A stretch of DNA of 64,000 nt from JAVBOO01 sp031550435 (GCA_031550435.1 JAVBOO010000008.1:12292-76291), one strand, 5' to 3'; shown: positions 17,439-26,621, counted from the stretch's first letter. Made by a program: numbers and translations. Notes: generated by a model from the sequence alone, not told the origin.

Positions 17439-17840
17439 ATGAGTTGTGTTTTTTGCGAAATTATCAAAGGCAACATACCATGCAGAAAGATTTACGAAGA
17501 CGAGTTTTGCATCGCGTTTTTGGACATAGCGGGCGATGTCGACGGGCACACGCTTGTTATTCCCAAGAAGCATTGCGAAAACATACTCGATTGCGATAAC
17601 GAGACTTTAGCGCAGACAATGAACACGGTTAAGCTTGTTTCGGAGCACTATACCGAGATATGCGGTTATGACGGGGTAAACCTGCTTAATGCCTGCGGTG
17701 AATCCGCACACCAGTCTGTTTTCCATCTCCATTTTCATGTTATACCGAGGGAAAAAGGTGACGGAATCAATTCGTGGCCGTCATTCAAAGGCGCAAAAAT
17801 ATCTTTAGACGAGATGCTGGAAAAACTAAGGCTGCAATAA
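17439..17840 (+). CDS. HIT-family nucleotide hydrolase
   Basis: 133 residues starting MSCVFCEIIKGNIPCRK; ATG with a weak GGGGTGAG site. The signature HxHxHxx triad is HLHFHVIPR near residue 98. The N-terminal CxxC (residues 3 and 6) plus a later His resembles the zinc site of Hint-type proteins. Such enzymes hydrolyse nucleoside phosphoramidates or dinucleotides; the true substrate is unclear. It follows helD closely and converges on yifB. Confidence 0.92.
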   Translation: MSCVFCEIIKGNIPCRKIYEDEFCIAFLDIAGDVDGHTLVIPKKHCENILDCDNETLAQTMNTVKLVSEHYTEICGYDGVNLLNACGESAHQSVFHLHFHVIPREKGDGINSWPSFKGAKISLDEMLEKLRLQ

Positions 17841-17869
17841 TCCGGCCAACGTTTTTATACACTGAGCCG

Positions 17870-19390
17870 CTAGAGTCTGAACTTTCTGTCCAGACTTCTC
17901 AGTTGCAGGGCTTCGGCTATATGGCTTATCAGTATGTTTTCGCTCCCGGCGATATCTGCAATTGTTCGCGCAACCATGATGATTTTATGATATCCTCTAG
18001 CGCTCAGGCCGAGAGCTTCAAAGGCCTTGCCGAGCAGGGCGTTGCTCTGCGCGTCAAGTCGGCAGTATTTTTCCGTGAGCGGCACGGTCAATTCCGAGTT
18101 ATATGTTATCTTGTCGTTTTTGTATCGGTGGCGTTGGATTTCCAATGCCTTTTTAATGCGCTTTTTGATAGTCTCGGATTTTTCTCCGGTGCTTCCGCCT
18201 TCAAGCTCTTCGTAGTTGACGCGTCTTGCCTCGACCTGTATATCGATACGGTCGAGGAGGGGCCCCGATATACGCCCCAGATATTTTTTAATCTCTTTAG
18301 GCGGGCACTTGCACTTGTCGTTATCCCCGTAATAGCCGCAGGGGCATGGATTAAGCGATACCACTAACATGAAGTCCGCGGGGTATGTAATGTTTGCGCT
18401 TGCTCTTGCTATGTTTATGCTTTTGTCTTCAAGCGGCTGCCGCAGCACCTCGAGTACACTCTTTTGAAACTCGGGAAGTTCGTCCATAAACAGCACGCCC
18501 TTATCGGCGAGACTGATTTCTCCGGGCATGGGGTATTTTCCTCCGCCGACGAGAGCGGCGTATGATATCGTGTGGTGCGGAGCGCGAAACGGGCGCTCCG
18601 TCACAAGGGAACGCCTGTCTTTAAGCTGACCGGCGACACTGTAAACCTTTGTTACCTCAAAGCTTTCTTCGCTTGTCAAATCGGGCAGAACGGTTACAAG
18701 CCGCTTTGCCATCATAGTCTTTCCGGAGCCCGGCGGGCCAATCATAAGAATATTGTGCTTACCGGCCGCGGCGATTTCAAGCGCTCGTTTAATATGTTCC
18801 TGACCTTTAACATCCGAAAAGTCAATTCCCTGGGAGACATACGCTCCGGCAGGCTTTTCAGCCGGTTTGTACGGAGGTATTTTGTCCTGCCTGAAATGGC
18901 CGCAGATGTCGGTAAGTGAATTAACGGGTATAACATCGATTTCTTTCACGAGCGCTGCTTCTTCGGCGTTTTCCGCAGGTACGAGTATTTGCTTGAGGCC
19001 ACGGTCTCTGGCGCAAAGGGTCATGGGCAGTATGCCGTTCACGGGGCGAAGCCTGCCGTCGAGGGCAAGTTCTCCGGCGATAAACACCTCAGAAGCCGCT
19101 TCGGGCAGGATATAGGAGCAGGTCAGGATACCGCAGGCGATCGGCAGGTCGAAGGACGAACCCTCTTTCCTTATATACGCCGGAGCGAGATTTACCGTGA
19201 TTTTACCGTTCGGAAATACAACACCGGAGTTTTTGATGGCCGAGCGAACGCGTTCTTTCGCCTCTTTTATCGAGGAGTCAGGCAGTCCGACTATATCAAA
19301 CTGCGGCATGCCGGGAGAAATATCAACTTCTGCCTCGACAAGCATTCCGTCTACTCCGATAACGGCTCCGGTGTACATTTTTGACGTCAT
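17870..19390 (-). CDS. comM: YifB/ComM family AAA ATPase (Mg-chelatase-like)
   Basis: 506 residues, full length. The N-terminal Lon-type S5-like domain (about 1-165) has GMPQFDIVGLPDSSIKEAKE and NLAPAYIRKEGSSFDLPIA. The AAA module has Walker A GPPGSGKT at 218-225, RAPHHTIS and GEISLADKGVLFMDELPEF (Walker B). A cysteine-rich loop NPCPCGYYGDNDKCKCP follows. ComM helps branch migration during natural transformation in some bacteria; the role in Clostridia is less certain. ATG behind GGAGGAG, 14 bp after the upstream membrane protein gene. Confidence 0.92.
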   Translation of the reverse strand: MTSKMYTGAVIGVDGMLVEAEVDISPGMPQFDIVGLPDSSIKEAKERVRSAIKNSGVVFPNGKITVNLAPAYIRKEGSSFDLPIACGILTCSYILPEAASEVFIAGELALDGRLRPVNGILPMTLCARDRGLKQILVPAENAEEAALVKEIDVIPVNSLTDICGHFRQDKIPPYKPAEKPAGAYVSQGIDFSDVKGQEHIKRALEIAAAGKHNILMIGPPGSGKTMMAKRLVTVLPDLTSEESFEVTKVYSVAGQLKDRRSLVTERPFRAPHHTISYAALVGGGKYPMPGEISLADKGVLFMDELPEFQKSVLEVLRQPLEDKSINIARASANITYPADFMLVVSLNPCPCGYYGDNDKCKCPPKEIKKYLGRISGPLLDRIDIQVEARRVNYEELEGGSTGEKSETIKKRIKKALEIQRHRYKNDKITYNSELTVPLTEKYCRLDAQSNALLGKAFEALGLSARGYHKIIMVARTIADIAGSENILISHIAEALQLRSLDRKFRL

Positions 19391-19404
19391 TGCAATCTCC
19401 TCCG

Positions 19405-21240
19405 CTATCTTCCGTATAGTATAACGCCGTCTTGCTCGTACAAAAGCTTATATTTGCTTGATTTATCATATTTTTCGAGATAGAGGTTGAAATCACCGTA
19501 GTATCTGTCGATTATCAGGTAATTCGGGCGGTTTTCTTCCATAAAGTAATAAAAGTCCTTGTAGTTTCCAAGTTTAAACAATGATTCGGCAAGCATGTTC
19601 TCTTGCGGGTCGCCGAAGGAAATGCGCGTGAACCTGTTTTGAGTTTTAATTCCGAAATAGTACAGGTCATATGAGCTTATGCTTTTTAACATGCCGGCGA
19701 CGGTATATTTTCCGTTGTCGAGGTATTTTGAAATGTTAGCGGTAAACGAATCGGGATACCGGCTGTTTCTGAACAGGAATACATTTGGCGTAACGCCGTT
19801 TTCCTTTGCTGCGGAGTGCAGCTTGTGCATATCATAAGCTAAGCCCGAAAAACAGCTCAGGCAGAGAACGAGCGCTATTACAGGCTTAAATTTTGGGCCG
19901 AGCTTGGTGTTTTCAAACATAAGCGCTACAGCGGACGCTCCTGCGATAACAACGGCTAAAATGTGCCCGGCTTGCAGTTTCTCCGGAGTCAGCAGAAACA
20001 GGATAACGGAAAACGAAATAATGATTCCTGTCAGCCGGTTCAGCTTTTTTTTCCGTATCGCAAAAACCAAATAAGACGGCACTGCGATTAAAATCCCATA
20101 AATGAAAAACGTCCCGAGTATGTTTTGCTCGCCGTTATATTTTGTAACAAAAAGTAGCTTTAATATATCCGTGAGTGAATCCGCACTCCAATGAGCGTAG
20201 GTCAAGCCTGCCAAAACCCTGTCCGTATTCGCCGTAATTGCCTGAAAACAATTATCGTAAGGATAAAAGGCGCTGCCAAAGCAAAAAATGTTGTAAAAAT
20301 ACCATACGCCCCCGGCAAACAGCGTTATGAGAGCATAGACATAAACAGTTCTGAGTGAGCCGTATTCATTGGCTTTGATGTAAGAAAGAGCGATAAGTGT
20401 TACAAGAATTGCGACTGCGGCACCGGCTCTGTATTCGGTTCCGAGAAGTATGCCGGCCGCGATGCCGGCGGTGACGATATTGCCGATACTGCCTTCATCG
20501 CGCATTTTGAGCGCGAAATAAAGCGCCGCAGCCGTGAGCGAAACAACGGAGCCGTCTATGAGTGATGTTCCGATCTGGGCGATTATTATCGGTGTACAAA
20601 GAAATATAAACGCCGAAAAAAGCGAGTTTTTGCGTCCGCAGCCGACTTGACGGCAAATTCCGTATACAGAGAGCGTTCCCGTGAGCGAAAACACAAGCTG
20701 AGGAAGCTTCAAGTAAAAACCGTCTCTCCGGAACACAAGCGCCCACATATTAAACATTTCGATATTTTTAGGAGTCGAATTAAAAAAAACGGACGAGGGT
20801 ATGGGTGCAATTCTGCCTTCGGCTATGTACTCCGCGATGCCGGGCAGCCTGAAAGCAATTCCTTCAAAGTCGTATGTTCTGAGGCACAGCAGACAAACGA
20901 GCTTTATTGCCAGCGAGCCCGCCAAAAAGACCGCAAGAAATTTTTCGGTTTTGCCCAACTCGGAGAAAAGGCCGGCAAAGTTATTTTCTAACAAATTTAT
21001 ATGTTTTTCCCGGCAAACAACAATAGTCGCCGCATATAAAGCGATGCATACAGGTATTATAAACTCGATACGGTACAGGCCAAAAAAGCCCATGATATAA
21101 GTTGCAAGCAATATTATTGCCGCAGAGAATACGGCTGTTCTTAAAATTGCCGAAGAAAAGCTGTCGGTAACGAAAAACGCTTTTGTCAAGGCCAAGGAAA
21201 ACACTGCAACCGAAAATGTGCATAAAAGAAAAATTAACAT
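19405..21240 (-). CDS. Multi-pass membrane protein, GT39/ArnT-like glycosyltransferase fold
   Basis: 611 residues. About ten or more hydrophobic segments spread from residue 3 to about 440, then a soluble C-terminal part (about 440-611). An acidic loop after the first helices (TYDFEGIAFRLPGIAEYIAEG, split when read) and the overall form match GT-C glycosyltransferases of the PMT/ArnT group, which use lipid-linked sugars. Sugar and acceptor are not readable. First gene of a two-gene unit with comM; no wall-polymer genes lie next to it. Confidence 0.6.
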   Translation of the reverse strand: MLIFLLCTFSVAVFSLALTKAFFVTDSFSSAILRTAVFSAAIILLATYIMGFFGLYRIEFIIPVCIALYAATIVVCREKHINLLENNFAGLFSELGKTEKFLAVFLAGSLAIKLVCLLCLRTYDFEGIAFRLPGIAEYIAEGRIAPIPSSVFFNSTPKNIEMFNMWALVFRRDGFYLKLPQLVFSLTGTLSVYGICRQVGCGRKNSLFSAFIFLCTPIIIAQIGTSLIDGSVVSLTAAALYFALKMRDEGSIGNIVTAGIAAGILLGTEYRAGAAVAILVTLIALSYIKANEYGSLRTVYVYALITLFAGGVWYFYNIFCFGSAFYPYDNCFQAITANTDRVLAGLTYAHWSADSLTDILKLLFVTKYNGEQNILGTFFIYGILIAVPSYLVFAIRKKKLNRLTGIIISFSVILFLLTPEKLQAGHILAVVIAGASAVALMFENTKLGPKFKPVIALVLCLSCFSGLAYDMHKLHSAAKENGVTPNVFLFRNSRYPDSFTANISKYLDNGKYTVAGMLKSISSYDLYYFGIKTQNRFTRISFGDPQENMLAESLFKLGNYKDFYYFMEENRPNYLIIDRYYGDFNLYLEKYDKSSKYKLLYEQDGVILYGR

Positions 21241-21458
21241 CGGATCATCTCGTTATTATTAATTTTGCGCCGGGCTTGAAAATATCGTTGCGGCGTTATG
21301 TCCCCGTTCGTTTTTTAAGTATTCAACTTGACAATTCTATCAATAATGGCAGGAAATTGCAAGCACTGTCGGAACAGTTTAAACGCTGTTTGGTTTAATT
21401 CGACGTTGCCGCAGTGCACTTGCAGGCTATCCGAGCCTGAGCAACGCAAATTTTCCTC

Positions 21459-21487
21459 TTGCCAAAAACAGCGTTATATGTTACACT
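21459..21487 (+). promoter_or_regulatory. Promoter of tRNA-Val
   Basis: TTGCCA (21459-21464), 17-bp spacer, TACACT (21482-21487). The tRNA begins only 10 bp after the -10 box, so the 5' leader would be a few bases at most. Confidence 0.65.
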
Positions 21488-21496
21488 GCTTTTCAC

Positions 21497-21569
21497 GGGC
21501 AATTAACTCAGCTGGTAGAGTGCTTTCTTGACGTGGAAGAAGTCAGGGGTTCGAGTCCCTTATTGCCCA
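21497..21569 (+). tRNA. tRNA-Val (anticodon GAC)
   Basis: A 73-base cloverleaf: acceptor GGGCAAT/ATTGCCC, D stem ACTC/GAGT, anticodon stem CTTTC/GGAAG with loop TTGACGT (anticodon GAC), T stem AGGGG/CCCTT with TTCGAGT loop, discriminator A. CCA is not encoded. It has its own promoter and terminator and stands alone. Confidence 0.95.
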
Positions 21570-21587
21570 TTTAAACTTACAAAGCTT

Positions 21588-21617
21588 ACGGCGCGGTGAT
21601 TATACCGCGCCGTTTTT
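21588..21617 (+). terminator. Terminator of tRNA-Val
   Basis: ACGGCGCGGT pairs perfectly with ACCGCGCCGT, followed by TTTTT. Confidence 0.85.
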
Positions 21618-21636
21618 ATGCGAGCTTTTATAACAA

Positions 21637-21757
21637 GGAAGTGTTGAAAATTGCGCATGAAACCCACTTTAGTGGCTTGAGCGAGCGGCGCTCTCCATTG
21701 AAAAATGGTGTTTTCCCATTTTCAATGGAAAGCCGCAAGGCGATTTTTCAACATGCC
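21637..21757 (+). repeat. Repeat family D, copy 1 (about 120 bp)
   Basis: Outer ends GGAAGTGTTGAAAATTGCGC and TTTTTCAACATGCC are partly inverted. Inside are two more hairpins, CACTTTAGTG and CCATTGAAAA...TTTTCAATGG. A short version lies at 26622-26664. Confidence 0.6.
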
Positions 21758-21828
21758 CAACAATGGTTTCGGCATCGTTTGCCGATTTCGATTAGAACAA
21801 AATTTTTTACTCACTTGCCCGCTTCGTG

Positions 21829-21861
21829 GAGCGATCGTTCGATTAAATCAGCACCTACTTG
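21829..21861 (-). repeat. Repeat family B, end fragment
   Basis: TTCGATTAAATCAGCACCTA matches the end of the family B copy at 49.3-49.4 kb. It lies between repeat D and the stop of the following minus-strand gene. Confidence 0.55.
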
Positions 21862-21871
21862 AATCGGCGCG

Positions 21872-22822
21872 CTAATTCCCGAACAGTTCTTCCGGGGAGT
21901 TGAGAACCTCTGTTTCAAAGTCTTGATATTCCGGCAACAGTATAGAGCTGAGGTTCGACAAGGGGATTTCAAAATAAATGTAACCCGACGAATAAGGCCC
22001 GATTTCATACGGCGGATAGAATATCACAAGATCGCTGCCCGATAGAAACCAGTCGTCATCGTCTATATCGCTGACAGAATCGGAGCCGGGGTACATGCGT
22101 TCCCTGATCGAAGGATCCGTTTCGATAATTTTGTTTATTTCCGACAGCAGCACAGGCTCATAGTCGGGGGTCGAGAACAGATTGTCAAGCGACATAAAAC
22201 GCTCGTTTGCAAGGTCAATATTATAAGGCGTTATGACGCTGTAACCATGAGCGCCGCCGGTATATGCGCCAACGATATTCGCCAGGGCAAAATACTCGGA
22301 GTTTTCGGAAAGAGGCAGTATCGTTGAAATATAGGACATATTATCAAGAGCATTTTTTAGTCCTTCCGCAACATCGGTTTTTCCCTCAGCCTTTGCCTTG
22401 TCATATTCTACCGCTTGCTTTTCATAGGTCTTTTTATACTCCTCAACCGAACTGATAATATCGCCCTGAATGGTTTTATTGACATAACTTTGGAAGTCCT
22501 TATCTCCGATGCCTGTCACGGCAGGGAGTTCATATGTGCCGATATTAACGGTCTCTCCGGGCCTTCCGTCCGCTTTCGGCACAGCAATGTTCTTTTGCTC
22601 CGTCGAAACGTTTACAGAACCGGGCACAAGGGTCTTGTCCGCCGGCCCGGCTGTTATCTGAGCGGTGTATAAGGCTGTGGCCTCAAGGGGTTCGTGTATG
22701 CCTCCGGTATATCCGGAAGCAATATCCTGTGTCCGAGTATCCGCGAACGCATCCTTAACAGTCGTACATGCCGAAAGGATAAGCATTGCGGTTGCGGAAC
22801 AAAGCAACAATTTATTTTTCAT
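21872..22822 (-). CDS. RsiV-like lipoprotein (DUF4163/DUF3298)
   Basis: 316 residues; ATG at 22822 behind GGAGAG. The signal sequence ends in a lipobox LSACTT, so the mature protein is probably lipid-anchored outside the cell. The mature part carries a DUF4163-like region (NIGTYELPAVTGIGDKDFQ) followed by DUF3298-type sequence (YFALANIVGAYTGGAHGYS, then a C-terminal IFYPPYEIGPYSSG). RsiV, which binds lysozyme and controls sigma-V, has these two domains but with a membrane helix and a cytoplasmic anti-sigma part. Here that part is missing, so a sensor or binding lipoprotein is more likely than an anti-sigma factor. Confidence 0.8.
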   Translation of the reverse strand: MKNKLLLCSATAMLILSACTTVKDAFADTRTQDIASGYTGGIHEPLEATALYTAQITAGPADKTLVPGSVNVSTEQKNIAVPKADGRPGETVNIGTYELPAVTGIGDKDFQSYVNKTIQGDIISSVEEYKKTYEKQAVEYDKAKAEGKTDVAEGLKNALDNMSYISTILPLSENSEYFALANIVGAYTGGAHGYSVITPYNIDLANERFMSLDNLFSTPDYEPVLLSEINKIIETDPSIRERMYPGSDSVSDIDDDDWFLSGSDLVIFYPPYEIGPYSSGYIYFEIPLSNLSSILLPEYQDFETEVLNSPEELFGN

Positions 22823-22854
22823 AATAAACACTCTCCGTATTATATCTTCTAAGT

Positions 22855-22918
22855 ATCTGCGTCTTAGTGAGGAAACAACAAAATATAGCGTTTTCCTATA
22901 TTTTGTTGCCGAAGTAAT
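22855..22918 (+). repeat. Repeat family A, right half
   Basis: ATCTGCGTCTTAGTGAGG, then ACAAAATATAG-CGTTTTC-CTATATTTTGT and GCCGAAGTAAT. The left half is absent. It lies about 30 bp upstream of the RsiV-like gene start. Confidence 0.7.
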
Positions 22919-23033
22919 AGCGGCCGAATAAATGACTTATGTCAGATGTTCGGCACTTACTCGAATCAAGCATTTCGTCTATTATACCTAATCTCGGCGT
23001 AAAAATGTACTCTGCTTTTAATAGGCGGTAATT

Positions 23034-23073
23034 TTTCAAAAACAAAGGCTGTTGACAAAAGTTGTCAACAGCC
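23034..23073 (-). terminator. Terminator of nrdJ
   Basis: On the minus strand GGCTGTTGACA (complement of 23063-23073) pairs with TGTCAACAGCC, then TTTGTTTTT. The 11-bp stem is perfect. Confidence 0.85.
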
Positions 23074-23088
23074 CGCGGCTTACGATTT

Positions 23089-26028
23089 TTAGCTGCAACC
23101 GGTTGTCGTGCCGCATTCGGTGCATACTTTACATGTTCCGTTCTTTACCATTTTGCTTGATTGGCAATTAGGGCAGACCGAGCCGTAAATATAATCTTTT
23201 GCGGTCTTTTTGCTTAAATCTGTTTTAATCGGTTCGTGAGAAACCGCAGATCCGCGCAAATCGTTCGAACTGGGACGCACCTGGCAATTACTGTAGTCGC
23301 CTAGCTCGATATCGATAATTTTGCTTATAAGATCGGATATAGAATCCACGGATTTGATGTACGGGTGGCCGGAAACAAAGCCGCTGGGTTCAAATTTTTG
23401 GCCCCGGTACATTCTGGCAATTTCGGTCGGAGAAATTCCGTATTGAAGCATTTCAGAGACTGTCGTCGATATGCTGTCCAGCAGGCCCTTTACAAGTGAA
23501 CCTTGACGTCCGGACGAGACATATATTTCTCCGAGACGTCCGTCGTCGTAGAACGAGGTTGTAATGTAGAGTTTAAGCCCGTCTATTGCGGCCTCGTGAA
23601 CTCTCGCCATTCTGATTCCGCTCGGCTTTACTCTGAGCGGCTTGTGGCTTTCTTTGTTATGCGCTATATATTCCAAAAGCTCGTTGTAAGTATAGTCGCT
23701 GAGCGGCTTGTCCTTCGAAGACTTATTCGTCGCGCTGAGTGGCTGGGAAACCTTGCAGCCGTCTCTGTAAAGCGCAATCGCCTTTACTCCGAGCTGCCAT
23801 GAGAGCAGGTAAATATTTTTCACGTCTTCGACGGTTGAGTCGTTCGGCATGTTTACTGTCTTAGAGATTGCGCCGGTGACATGAGCGGCAAGAGCGCCCA
23901 TCATTTTCACATGACCCTCGGGGCTTATAAATCTCGAACCGCTTCCGCATTTGCTTGCCGTATCGAACACGTCGTAATCTTCTTCTTTGAGGTGGGGCGA
24001 ACCTTCGATTTTTCCGTCGGCAAGCATCTCGAACCCGTCTTTGTTCTCCTTGCGTAGTATGTAATCCAAAATGTCCGCAATCTGTTCGGTGCTATAGCCG
24101 AGTTTTTTGAGACCCATTGTCAGGTAAGGATTGACAATTTCCATAAAACCGCCGCCGACGAGCTTTTTGTAAGCAACGTGGCTGAAAAACGGTTCGCTGG
24201 AAGTAGCGGCGCAGTCCATGGCAAACGAAATCGTTCCGGTAGGAGCAAGAACGCTGACCTGAGCGTTTCTATAGCCGTGAGCACAGCCTTCGCTTATCGC
24301 ACTGTCCCATGCCAGTTTAAGACCGCTCGACAGGTTGCTCAGGCCGAGCTCCGATAATATTTCGTGGTTGATTTTAACGGGCTCGTAATTAAGTCCGTCG
24401 TATTCGTCGGAGCATACTCCGGCAACGACGGCATGATTCTTTATAACTCTCGCCATCGCTTCTTTGTTTACATCGTAGCAGTCAAACGGCCCGACGTTCT
24501 TGGCCATCAGTGCCGAGGTGTAATAGGAATAGCCGGTCATAATGCTTGTAAGCGCCGCGCAAAGGGTTCTTGCCTTGTCAGAATCGTAGGGAAGGCCGAG
24601 CATCAAAAGCAGCGAGCTGATATTTGTGAGGCCGAGGCCGGTTGTTCTGAACTTGTACGACTTGTAGGCAATATCCGTCGTCGGAAACTGGCCGTGGTGT
24701 ATAGTAGCTTCGAGCATGAGCTGACTTATCATTATACAATGAAGATAAGATTCGAGGTCAAACTCGTCTTTTTCACAGTCGTAAAACTTAATCACGTTTA
24801 TGCTCGCCAAGTTGCAGGCGGTATCGTCAAGAAACATATACTCCGAGCAGGGATTCGACGCGTTAATGCGGTTGTACGGAGCGTTATAAACTCCGTCCTC
24901 TCCGTAAGGGCAGGTGTGCCATGCGTTGATAACATCGTCGTACTGGACTCCGGGGTCTCCGCAGCGCCAAGCGGAATAAGAGATGCGGTCCCACATCTCG
25001 GAAACCGATACTTCTCTGTCAAGAGTTTCGTCTACTCTGCCTTTGAGTTTCCATTTTGCGCCGGGTATGCTTAATGTCTGCATAAATGAGTCCGGTATGC
25101 GAACCGAGTTGTTAGAGTTTTGACCCGATACGGTATCGTAGGCCTCGCCTTCGAACGACGTTGAATAGCCCATCTTTCCCAGAGCTTCCGCCTTGTCTTC
25201 TTCGTTTGCCTTCCATTTTATGTATTCGAATATTTCGGGGTGATCTATATTAAGTATATTCATTTTGGCGGCACGCCTTGTTGTTCCGCCTGATTTTATA
25301 GCTCCCGCGTTTCTGTCAGAAACCTTTAAAAAGCTCAGAAGCCCGGACGATTTCCCGCCTGCGGACAAGTATTCGCCGTTTGCTCGTATCGGGGACCAGT
25401 TTGTTCCGACTCCGGAGCCGTATTTGAACAGCAACGTTTCCTTCGTCAGCTGGTCGGTGAGCGATTTTTCTCCCAAAAGGCTGTCTTTTATGCTGAGTAT
25501 AAAGCAGGCAGAACCCTGAGTTCTTGTGTATGAATCTTCGGATTCGACCACGCGCCCCTTTTTCTCGTCAAAATAATAGTGACCCTGTGCGGAGCCTTTA
25601 ACCCCGTATGCATCTGCAAGGCCGGTATTGAACCATTGGGGGCTGTTCGGCGCGCACATTTGCGAGAGAAGCATGTATGCCAGCTCGTCGTAGATTATTT
25701 GGCGCTGTTCGTCCGTTACAAGCTTTTCGTCAGCAAGGGAGTTAACCCAGAAGTTAACCATTCTATGCGTAAGCTGCTTCATTGAATATTCGCAGCCGCG
25801 GTCATTGGGAACGCCTTTTTTTCTGAAATACTTGCTCGCTATGATATCGCAGGCGCTTTGCGAATAAAATTCCGGGAATTCGAGATCCCGCATATCGGTT
25901 ATAACGGATCCGGTTTTGTAGTTCGTCAGCACTACATCGACTTTTTTCCATTCGAACAGGTCGTATACCGAGCCCTGCTCCGATACCAGCTTTTTTGTAA
26001 AATGACGTTTAATCAGCTTGTCCGGCAA
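23089..26028 (-). CDS. nrdJ: Adenosylcobalamin-dependent (class II) ribonucleotide reductase
   Basis: 979 residues, TTG start behind GAGGGG. Makes deoxyribonucleotides with B12 and no oxygen. Seen: MCAPNSPQWFNTGL, GSACFILSIKDSLLG, the block KSGGTTRRAAKMNILN, the active-site pair NPCSEYMFLDDTACNLASIN, and ISFAMDCAATSSEP. The C-terminus is a four-Cys zinc ribbon, CPNCQ...CTECGTTTGCS, typical of the long NrdJ form. The gene has its own terminator and a promoter covered by an NrdR-like box, so control by NrdR and dATP/ATP is likely. No B12 riboswitch was seen in the leader. Confidence 0.95.
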   Translation of the reverse strand: MPDKLIKRHFTKKLVSEQGSVYDLFEWKKVDVVLTNYKTGSVITDMRDLEFPEFYSQSACDIIASKYFRKKGVPNDRGCEYSMKQLTHRMVNFWVNSLADEKLVTDEQRQIIYDELAYMLLSQMCAPNSPQWFNTGLADAYGVKGSAQGHYYFDEKKGRVVESEDSYTRTQGSACFILSIKDSLLGEKSLTDQLTKETLLFKYGSGVGTNWSPIRANGEYLSAGGKSSGLLSFLKVSDRNAGAIKSGGTTRRAAKMNILNIDHPEIFEYIKWKANEEDKAEALGKMGYSTSFEGEAYDTVSGQNSNNSVRIPDSFMQTLSIPGAKWKLKGRVDETLDREVSVSEMWDRISYSAWRCGDPGVQYDDVINAWHTCPYGEDGVYNAPYNRINASNPCSEYMFLDDTACNLASINVIKFYDCEKDEFDLESYLHCIMISQLMLEATIHHGQFPTTDIAYKSYKFRTTGLGLTNISSLLLMLGLPYDSDKARTLCAALTSIMTGYSYYTSALMAKNVGPFDCYDVNKEAMARVIKNHAVVAGVCSDEYDGLNYEPVKINHEILSELGLSNLSSGLKLAWDSAISEGCAHGYRNAQVSVLAPTGTISFAMDCAATSSEPFFSHVAYKKLVGGGFMEIVNPYLTMGLKKLGYSTEQIADILDYILRKENKDGFEMLADGKIEGSPHLKEEDYDVFDTASKCGSGSRFISPEGHVKMMGALAAHVTGAISKTVNMPNDSTVEDVKNIYLLSWQLGVKAIALYRDGCKVSQPLSATNKSSKDKPLSDYTYNELLEYIAHNKESHKPLRVKPSGIRMARVHEAAIDGLKLYITTSFYDDGRLGEIYVSSGRQGSLVKGLLDSISTTVSEMLQYGISPTEIARMYRGQKFEPSGFVSGHPYIKSVDSISDLISKIIDIELGDYSNCQVRPSSNDLRGSAVSHEPIKTDLSKKTAKDYIYGSVCPNCQSSKMVKNGTCKVCTECGTTTGCS

Positions 26029-26049
26029 AGATATCCCCTCAATTCTCTT

Positions 26050-26106
26050 TAGTAGTTTGTTCCCCCGCTAAGACGCAGATGCGCCGCATCGGAGAGCTGC
26101 GGCGTT
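26050..26106 (-). repeat. Repeat family A, internal fragment in the nrdJ leader
   Basis: On the minus strand, CGCCGCAGCTCTCCGATGCG then GCGCATCTGCGTCTTAGCG matches the insert of the long copy at 14.96-15.02 kb. It would be transcribed as part of the nrdJ leader. Confidence 0.65.
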
Positions 26107-26207
26107 GTTTAGCCCGTCTTGGGTCTAAACGACACAGTTACAAAAAATCAAGGCGTTAACCTGCGACAAAATCCGTTACTCCTGCGCAATGTACGAAGCT
26201 TATTGCT

Positions 26208-26280
26208 CAGTATGCCGCCGAAGTTCATTCAAGTTCGAGTTTTTCAGGCTAAATCGCGGTGTTATTTGAGCCGCATACTG
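26208..26280 (-). other. Inverted repeat in the nrdJ leader
   Basis: CAGTATGC (26208-26215) and GCATACTG (26273-26280) are perfect partners around 57 bases. In the nrdJ transcript this can close a structured domain some 40 nt after the expected start. It matches none of the repeat families and no riboswitch I recognise. Confidence 0.45.
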
Positions 26281-26322
26281 TAGTCGGATTGTTGACGCCA
26301 AAACTGTCTTGTTTTGTACGAA

Positions 26323-26359
26323 ACACTATATATTGTATACGTTACGGCCGGAATGTCAA
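26323..26359 (-). promoter_or_regulatory. nrdJ promoter overlapped by an NrdR box
   Basis: On the minus strand TTGACA (26354-26359), 16-bp spacer, TACAAT (26332-26337). Overlapping the -10 box, 26323-26338 reads ATACAATATATAGTGT, which fits the NrdR consensus (acaCwAtATaTwGtgt) at 15 of 16 positions. A clear second box at the usual spacing was not found. Confidence 0.75.
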
Positions 26360-26442
26360 TATGTAGTAGCTAAAAAAACAAAAACATGATTTTGTATAAT
26401 TGAATCGCAACCGGGCAACACTGATATATGCAGTTTATATAT

Positions 26443-26567
26443 ATTACCGCGGAAGTTAAGTGCCGCATAAAATACTTCGCGGTACTTGAGACGAGCAGAC
26501 GCATCTGCGTCTAAGCGAGGGAACAACGAATTATAGCGTTTTTGCTATATTTTGTTGCCGAAGCAAT
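26443..26567 (+). repeat. Repeat family A, 125-bp copy
   Basis: ATTACCGCGGAAGTTAAG, then GCAGACGCATCTGCGTC, GAATTATAGCGTTTTTGC and GTTGCCGAAGCAAT. More diverged than the 15-kb copies. It lies upstream of the Mur-like orphan gene. Confidence 0.7.
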
Positions 26568-26621
26568 GGTCAGCGGTGTGAGGTTCTGTTTTTTGCAGCG
26601 CAGTGTTGCGCCGTTATTATA

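Noticed and set aside
24364..25074. 236-codon open frame antisense to nrdJ
   Set aside because: Inside nrdJ, whose reading frame is supported along its whole length.
26029..26322. Cobalamin riboswitch before nrdJ
   Set aside because: Looked for because the enzyme uses B12; no B12-box-like sequence or typical fold was found.
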